Source: Halpernia humi
Lineage (GTDB): Bacteria; Bacteroidota; Bacteroidia; Flavobacteriales; Weeksellaceae
DNA length: 64,000 nt
Assembly (NCBI RefSeq): GCF_900108025.1
Contig: NZ_FNUS01000005.1
Span: 124,001 to 188,000, forward strand
Direction: 5' to 3'
The position numbers and the translations under genes are program-made. The notes below the pieces were generated by a model, which did not search any database, was not told the origin of the DNA, and worked only from the letters and a program-made list of their open reading frames with translations. Shown here one piece after another: positions 59,540 to 64,000 of this stretch (within the stretch, counting starts at the first letter, position 1; each line of letters starts with the position of its first letter).

Positions 59540-59601
59540 AATTTTTGGAAATACCTTTTCGCATTCCACTTTTTAGTTTAAACTTTTTACTTATACCTTA
59601 C

Positions 59602-61005
59602 TTAAGAATGAATCGATCTTTTTCCAGTTGCGTCTAATGCGGCTTCTTTCACGGCTTCTGCGTATGTTGGATGCGCGTGAGACATTCTTGCGATATCTTC
59701 CGCACTCGCACGGAATTCCATGGCTGTAACGGCTTCTGCAATTAAATCCGCTGCTCTTGCGCCAATCATGTGAACGCCCAAAACTTCATCTGTTTTTTCG
59801 TCGGCAATAATTTTTATTAAACCGTCCGTATCACCTGAAGCTCGACTTCTACCCAAAGCACGCATCGGGAAACTTCCTACTTTTATGGCTCTTCCTTCCG
59901 CTTTTAATTCTTCTTCAGTTTTACCAACGCCTGCAACTTCTGGCCAAGTATAAACAACACCCGGAATTAAATTGTAATCAATGTGCGGTTTTTGTCCTGC
60001 CAAAATTTCGGCAACAAAAGTGCCTTCTTCTTCCGCTTTGTGCGCCAACATTGCGCCGGCAACAACATCACCAATTGCGTAAATATTTGAAACATTTGTT
60101 TGCAAATGTCCGTTGGTTTTCACTCTTCCTCTTTCATCTAATTCTACGCCGGCTTTTTCTAATCCTAAACCTTCCGTGTAAGGTTTTCTTCCCACAGAAA
60201 CCAAGCAATAATCGCCTTCAACAGTTACTTCTTCTCCCTTTTTATCTTTTGCAGTTACTTTTACAGAATCGCCGTTTCTTTCAACGCCAGAAACAGCTGT
60301 AGAAAGCATAAATTTAATGCCTTGTTTTTTTAATACTTTTTGTAATTCTTTCGATAAAGCACCGTCCATTCCGGCAATAATTTTATCTAAAAACTCTATT
60401 ACTGTTACTTCTGAGCCCAATCTTTTGTAAACAGAACCTAATTCTAAACCAATGACACCGCCGCCAATCACAACCAAATGTTTAGGGATTTCCTTTAAAT
60501 TTAATGCTTCTGTGGAAGTAATAATGCGTTCTTTATCTAATTTAATGAAAGGCAAACTAGAAGGTTTTGAACCTGTTGCAATAATGGCGTATTTCGTTTC
60601 GATGCTTTCAGAAGTGCCGTCAGATTTTGCTACATTTATTTTAGTAGCAGATTCAAAACTTCCCGTTCCGGTGAAAACTTCTATTTTATTTTTATTCATC
60701 AAAAAGTCGATGCCTTTTGTAGTCACATCTACGACTTCATTTTTGCGCGCGATCATTCTCGCAAGATCTGCTTTTGGTTCATCAATGATAATTCCGTGGT
60801 CTGCGAAAGAATGTTTGGCGTTGTAGAAATGCTCAGAACTGTCGAGCAAGGCTTTTGAAGGAATACAACCGACATTAAGACAAGTTCCGCCGAGTGTAGA
60901 ATATTTTTCAATAAGGGCCGTTTTAAATCCCAATTGCGCGCAACGAATGGCTGCAACATATCCTCCAGGTCCAGAACCGATTATGGTAACATCAAATTGA
61001 CTCAT
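59602..61005 (-). CDS. lpdA: Dihydrolipoyl dehydrogenase
   Basis: The 467-residue flavoprotein has the FAD Rossmann motif GSGPGGYVAAIRCAQLG (11-27), the redox disulfide GGTCLNVGCIPSK (about 39-51), the NAD motif VVIGGGVIGLELGSVYKRLG (about 180-199), GDVVAGAMLAHKA (about 313) and the C-terminal His-Glu HAHPTYAEAVKEAA (about 443). It is the E3 part of pyruvate and 2-oxoglutarate dehydrogenases and glycine cleavage. No other complex part is next to it. Confidence 0.97.
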   Translation of the reverse strand: MSQFDVTIIGSGPGGYVAAIRCAQLGFKTALIEKYSTLGGTCLNVGCIPSKALLDSSEHFYNAKHSFADHGIIIDEPKADLARMIARKNEVVDVTTKGIDFLMNKNKIEVFTGTGSFESATKINVAKSDGTSESIETKYAIIATGSKPSSLPFIKLDKERIITSTEALNLKEIPKHLVVIGGGVIGLELGSVYKRLGSEVTVIEFLDKIIAGMDGALSKELQKVLKKQGIKFMLSTAVSGVERNGDSVKVTAKDKKGEEVTVEGDYCLVSVGRKPYTEGLGLEKAGVELDERGRVKTNGHLQTNVSNIYAIGDVVAGAMLAHKAEEEGTFVAEILAGQKPHIDYNLIPGVVYTWPEVAGVGKTEEELKAEGRAIKVGSFPMRALGRSRASGDTDGLIKIIADEKTDEVLGVHMIGARAADLIAEAVTAMEFRASAEDIARMSHAHPTYAEAVKEAALDATGKRSIHS

Positions 61006-61037
61006 ATTATTTTTTTTAGTTTTAATTAAGTGTAGTG

Positions 61038-61045
61038 CAAATTTA
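61038..61045 (-). promoter_or_regulatory. -7 box TAAATTTG before lpdA
   Basis: On the minus strand TAAATTTG fits TAnnTTTG and lies 32 bases before the lpdA ATG. The -33 element is not clear. Confidence 0.5.
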
Positions 61046-61099
61046 CGAAATATTTTCAGCGGTTAAGAGTTGAATTAATTTAAATTATTTTTGCCACGC

Positions 61100-61726
61100 T
61101 TATGGAAAGCAATCATTTGCAAATTTATCAATTCGATTTTTCATTTTTTCATCACAATTTTTGCAATTCAAACTCATTGTTTGAATTAAATCGGTTTGAA
61201 TTTGTTTTGAATCTTTAAAGTCTTCTTTATCATAAAAACCACTATATAAGATCGCGTTTGTCCAGTCTAAATATTTTTCTCCAGATTTATCAAAATCCAT
61301 ATATTCAAAAAATTCTTTAGGATATTTTTCCGCATATCGTCTTGCAGAAACTCCTGTATATTCTCCTAAAGCACCGTCTTGAATTAAAATAGTCTTATTT
61401 AAAATCCATCTGTAAAAAGGTCGCAAACTATCATTATTTGTTGGGGTTAAATTTAATAATCTTTGTGTTTCTGGTTCATCAGTTGGTCGATATTTTCCAA
61501 AATAAAATTTTATAGCAGTTGAATCACAATTTTTATTATTCAAATAAAATTCTACAGGTTTTCCCCAAATTGAATCATTTTTTGGATTGTGAGACAGATT
61601 AAATCCTTCTTGCCAATCTGTAATTTTTGCGATATTTTCTTTCTTAACAATCCTTTTTTCTTCAACATGTTCTTTTTGATTACAAGAAAGAACAATAATT
61701 AGAATTAGAACAAAATATTTCTTCAT
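61100..61726 (-). CDS. Hypothetical lipoprotein
   Basis: The 208-residue protein has a lipobox (LILIIVLSC, Cys15), then a charged helical body with NPKNDSIWGKPVEFYLNN, a Pro-rich part and several Cys near the end (SLNCKNCDEKMKNRI). No family was recognised. The start overlaps the glycosyltransferase gene end by 4 bases on the same strand. Confidence 0.7.
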   Translation of the reverse strand: MKKYFVLILIIVLSCNQKEHVEEKRIVKKENIAKITDWQEGFNLSHNPKNDSIWGKPVEFYLNNKNCDSTAIKFYFGKYRPTDEPETQRLLNLTPTNNDSLRPFYRWILNKTILIQDGALGEYTGVSARRYAEKYPKEFFEYMDFDKSGEKYLDWTNAILYSGFYDKEDFKDSKQIQTDLIQTMSLNCKNCDEKMKNRIDKFANDCFP

Positions 61727-62817
61727 AAAATTAAAATTTTCTCCAAAACCTCTTCATATTCCTCCAAAATAATCTCCTTCGAAAACCTCGATTTAATAGA
61801 ATTTTTTATCGCTTCAGAATCGTGATTTTCTTTTAAAATAGATTTTATCTTTTCAGCAAAATTTTTGTGATTTTCTATATCTGAAATCTCGCCGTTTATT
61901 TTTGGCTGAATAATTTCCGTAATTCCGCCTTTGCAATTATTGGCTAAAGCGTAAGTTCCGCAAGCGCCGGCTTCCAGCAAAACATTTGGGAAACCTTCGT
62001 AGCGGGAAGAAAGGATGAACAAATCAGCAAATTTTAAAAATTGATATGGATTTTTTTGTTGTCCGTGGAAGATGACGTTTTCTAATTTTAAATCTATTTT
62101 TAACTGGTTTAAAATTTCTTTATCTCTTCCATCGCCTAAAATATGTAGTTTTATTTTTTCACTTTTTAGAAAACTAAAAACCGTCAAGAGACGGTCAAAA
62201 CCCTTTCTAGCAGACAGATTTCCGATGGCAACCACATTTTTAAAATCATCAGAAAATAATTCTGGTTTTGTAGCATTTTCTAATTTTTCATTAATAAAAT
62301 CAAAATCAACTGGATTGTTAATTTTAATTATTTTTTCTTTTTTAATTTTAAAATTATCGACCAAATCCTGTTGCATATCATCACTTTGACAAATAATCTT
62401 GTGGTAATTATTATAAAATTTGTAGAAAAATTTAATTTCCTTTCTCGTCACGTGTTGGGAAACTACGTTGGTTTCTCGCGCGATGAATTTAGTTTTCGGG
62501 AAAAGTTTAATAAATAAAGCCAAATAAGCATTCACTTCCCCAAAACCGCTGAAAATAATATCGGGTTTTCTTTTGCGAATTTCCTTTAAAATAGGCTTTA
62601 AGGAATTGCGAATTCTGGGCGTTTTTAGGTCAATAATGTCAACGTCATCTTTTAAAAATTCTAAATAACCGCCTTCTTTGCGCAAAAGCATAATTTTGGG
62701 TTGGAACTTTTCACGATCGAGATGATTGGCAATTGTGGTGACAATACGTTCTGCGCCGCCCATTTCAAGATCTGGAAGAATGAAGATGATAGAGATTTTT
62801 TTCATATTTTTTTTCAA
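61723..62817 (-). CDS. Glycosyltransferase family 4 (GT-B) enzyme
   Basis: The 364-residue protein begins KKISIIFILPDLEMGGAERIVTTIANHL, has IGNLSARKGFDRLLTVF (about 196-212), LHILGDGRDKEIL (about 222-234) and SSRYEGFPNVLLEAGACGTYALA (about 268-290), the nucleotide-sugar site with the EGFPNVLLEA motif. Acceptor and donor are not known; it may act in surface polysaccharide. An ATG at 62805 is also possible as start. It overlaps the lipoprotein gene by 4 bases. Confidence 0.88.
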   Translation of the reverse strand: MKKNMKKISIIFILPDLEMGGAERIVTTIANHLDREKFQPKIMLLRKEGGYLEFLKDDVDIIDLKTPRIRNSLKPILKEIRKRKPDIIFSGFGEVNAYLALFIKLFPKTKFIARETNVVSQHVTRKEIKFFYKFYNNYHKIICQSDDMQQDLVDNFKIKKEKIIKINNPVDFDFINEKLENATKPELFSDDFKNVVAIGNLSARKGFDRLLTVFSFLKSEKIKLHILGDGRDKEILNQLKIDLKLENVIFHGQQKNPYQFLKFADLFILSSRYEGFPNVLLEAGACGTYALANNCKGGITEIIQPKINGEISDIENHKNFAEKIKSILKENHDSEAIKNSIKSRFSKEIILEEYEEVLEKILIL

Positions 62818-62864
62818 AACTTTGTCAAAGTTACTATTGCTGCTCGAACAACTTTGACAAAGTT
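62818..62864. repeat. AACTTTG(T/A)CAAAGTT inverted pair
   Basis: AACTTTGTCAAAGTT (62818-62832) and AACTTTGACAAAGTT (62850-62864) are each near-palindromes and are the reverse complement of each other, so they can form one long hairpin with a 17-base loop or two short ones. They lie just after the toxin gene stop and before the glycosyltransferase start on the minus strand, so they may be a terminator for the toxin/antitoxin pair. Confidence 0.7.
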
Positions 62865-62873
62865 ATCCGAAAT

Positions 62874-63197
62874 TTACATTAATTCTGGAAAATCTTGGGA
62901 ATGGTTGTTTATTATTAAATTAACGAGAAATTTGTTGTCTTTTTTGTCGAAGAAAATGTACCAGAAAGTTTGATGATTGGCTTTATATTTTATAAATTTT
63001 TTGCCATATTTTTGAAACTCTTTTTGTGAATTTTTGGAAATTGGTTTATCAATATTTGAATCAATAAAATCATAAATTTTTTCGATGTATGAATCTACAT
63101 CTTCAATAAAACTAAAATATTTTTTGAAATACAAGATTTTGGCGAGATCATCTAACTGAGAAATAAAATTATGCGAATAGATTATTTCCCCCACCAT
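62874..63197 (-). CDS. ParE/RelE-like toxin
   Basis: The 107-residue protein reads IIYSHNFISQLDDLAKILYFKKYFSFIEDVDSYIEKIYDFI, then KFIKYKANHQTFWYIFFDKKDNKFLVNLIINNHSQDFPEL, which fits the ParE/RelE fold: two N-terminal helices and a four-strand sheet with Tyr/Lys and a final His. It overlaps the antitoxin gene by 16 bases. The target (gyrase or ribosome) cannot be told from sequence. Typical length is 90-105, so it is complete. Confidence 0.65.
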   Translation of the reverse strand: MVGEIIYSHNFISQLDDLAKILYFKKYFSFIEDVDSYIEKIYDFIDSNIDKPISKNSQKEFQKYGKKFIKYKANHQTFWYIFFDKKDNKFLVNLIINNHSQDFPELM

Positions 63198-63427
63198 TCC
63201 CGCACTCTTTTCTTTGATTCTGCAAGAGATTCTTCCATTGTATAACCTTTTGCAAATCTTTCATCAAAATCATCTTTTATGGCATATTCCACTTCTGGTT
63301 CAGAAACTTGAGCAGTTGTATTTTCTGCGTTTTTTAAATCTAACAATTCTTGAATAGTTTCAAGTTCATCAAGATTTTTTACCCATTCGATAATTTCCTT
63401 TTTTGCTTCTAATATTGGGTTTTGCAT
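63182..63427 (-). CDS. Antitoxin of the ParE/RelE-like pair
   Basis: The 81-residue protein is helical and acidic (IIEWVKNLDELETIQELLDLK), then EPEVEYAIKDDFDERFAKGYTMEESLAESKKRVREWWGK. The RFAKGYTMEESLAESKKRV tail resembles the toxin-binding arm of RelB/Phd-like antitoxins. It precedes the toxin with a 16-base overlap, the normal order. Gene start is ATG 63427, 11 bases after the recQ stop. Confidence 0.6.
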   Translation of the reverse strand: MQNPILEAKKEIIEWVKNLDELETIQELLDLKNAENTTAQVSEPEVEYAIKDDFDERFAKGYTMEESLAESKKRVREWWGK

Positions 63428-63438
63428 GCTTTTAATTT

Positions 63439-64000
63439 TTAATTCGCGACATCAGAAATAAACTTTATTCGAAGCATTCTCACTTCTTCATCACTTAGAT
63501 CATCACCAAATTCTGCTAAAAGAACTTTCATAGAATCGCTTTCGGATTCTTTCATAAAATCCATAAACTCATCAACTAAATCTTCATCAAAATTTTCATC
63601 TATATAATAATCAATATTTAGTTTAGTTCCTTGGTAAACAATGCTTTCCATCTCTTTCAACAATTCATCCATAGAGAGATTTTTAGCTTTTGCAATGTCT
63701 TCTAAATCTATTTTTTTATCACAACTTTGAATGATAAAAACTTTGTGGCTGCTTTTGTTTGCCACTTGTTTCAAAACCATATCTTGCGTGCGCTCGATTT
63801 CGTTTTCTTCCACATATTTTTTTATAAAATCTGCAAAATCTTTCCCAAATTTCTTCGCTTTTCCTTCACCTACGCCATAAACTTTGCTGATTTCTTCAAT
63901 GTTTATGGGGTATTGCACCGTCATATCTTCCAAACTCGGATCCATAAAAACTGTGTACGGCGGAATGCCATGTTTATGTGCTACTTTTTTTCGTAAATCT
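63439..64000 (-). CDS. recQ: ATP-dependent DNA helicase RecQ, C-terminal part
   Basis: The frame stays open to the right edge (18 more codons upstream of the Met at 63945: DLRKKVAHKHGIPPYTVF), so the gene continues outside. It shows the HRDC domain of RecQ (RKKVAHKHGIPPYTVFMDPS, SKVYGVGEGKAKKFGKDFADFI) and a C-terminal acidic region with a final MLRIKFISDVAN. RecQ unwinds DNA in recombination repair. The helicase core is outside the window. The end at 63439 is next to the antitoxin gene. Confidence 0.9.
   Translation of the reverse strand, partial: DLRKKVAHKHGIPPYTVFMDPSLEDMTVQYPINIEEISKVYGVGEGKAKKFGKDFADFIKKYVEENEIERTQDMVLKQVANKSSHKVFIIQSCDKKIDLEDIAKAKNLSMDELLKEMESIVYQGTKLNIDYYIDENFDEDLVDEFMDFMKESESDSMKVLLAEFGDDLSDEEVRMLRIKFISDVAN

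Noticed and set aside
62072-62389. 105-residue + strand frame inside the glycosyltransferase
   Set aside because: It is an antisense shadow without independent signals; the same holds for the other frames opposite real genes.

Overview
The window comes from an AT-rich member of the Bacteroidota, class Flavobacteriia, most like the Chryseobacterium/Kaistella group (Weeksellaceae). Reasons: a GldD gliding lipoprotein, proteins with type A and type B T9SS C-terminal sorting domains, a GLPGLI-family protein, short -7 promoter boxes of the TAnnTTTG type, a 29-residue ribosomal THX gene next to HU and RNase E/G, and many short intergenic repeats. This placement is inference from gene content and style, not from a database search.

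Region 1 (1-9200) is the right-hand part of a prophage, or of a phage-derived contractile tail cluster, all on the + strand with overlapping or nearly touching genes. It holds a baseplate module (hub, spike, gp25-like, LysM-like, J-like), a collar/fibre module (tail-collar protein, coiled-coil fibre, LRR-like protein), and a lysis cassette (small membrane protein, a frameshifted lipoprotein/TM protein with unimolecular-spanin layout, a TIGR02594-type endolysin). After a long RNA hairpin terminator comes a shortened thymidylate-synthase-like gene that carries the Asp typical of dCMP hydroxymethylases. No integrase or capsid gene lies inside the window, so the element extends to the left. Region 2 (9200-9942) is a repeat-rich border.

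Region 3 (9943-41400) is chromosome: mnmE, an AbiH-type defence gene, a broken quinone oxidoreductase, a DUF4142 lipoprotein, a B12/radical SAM protein, a GLPGLI protein, a dicarboxylate symporter, a BON/SH3 pair, a fRMsr-like protein, an MBL hydrolase, tRNA-Leu(CAA), queG, a rhodanese, a nitronate monooxygenase, two PpiC-type foldases with a PfkB kinase and gldD, mutY divergent from HU-THX-RNase G, a ClC antiporter, aminopeptidase P, an ArsR-SRPBCC autoregulated pair and a hibernation factor.

Region 4 (41400-64000) holds pruA, a YtxH-like stress protein with a sigma-54-like promoter, a MITE-like element, hisS, a GNAT enzyme, an HRDC protein, ssb, two zinc-ribbon proteins, purU, a 1280-residue T9SS adhesin-like protein, a CvfB-like S1 protein, htpG, a broken DUF4160-DUF2442 pair, a second T9SS cargo, lpdA, a glycosyltransferase, a ParE-like toxin/antitoxin pair and the 3' end of recQ.

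The main unusual signals are the dCMP-type TS homologue and the spanin-like gene in the phage part, the RNA hairpins between them, two short repeat sequences inserted in frame into the coding regions of mnmE and a radical SAM gene, several dispersed repeat families, and three genes broken by a homopolymer indel, a nonsense codon or small deletions. I found no CRISPR array and no rRNA. I cannot point to one clearly new system; the phage right end and the in-frame repeat insertions are the best candidates.
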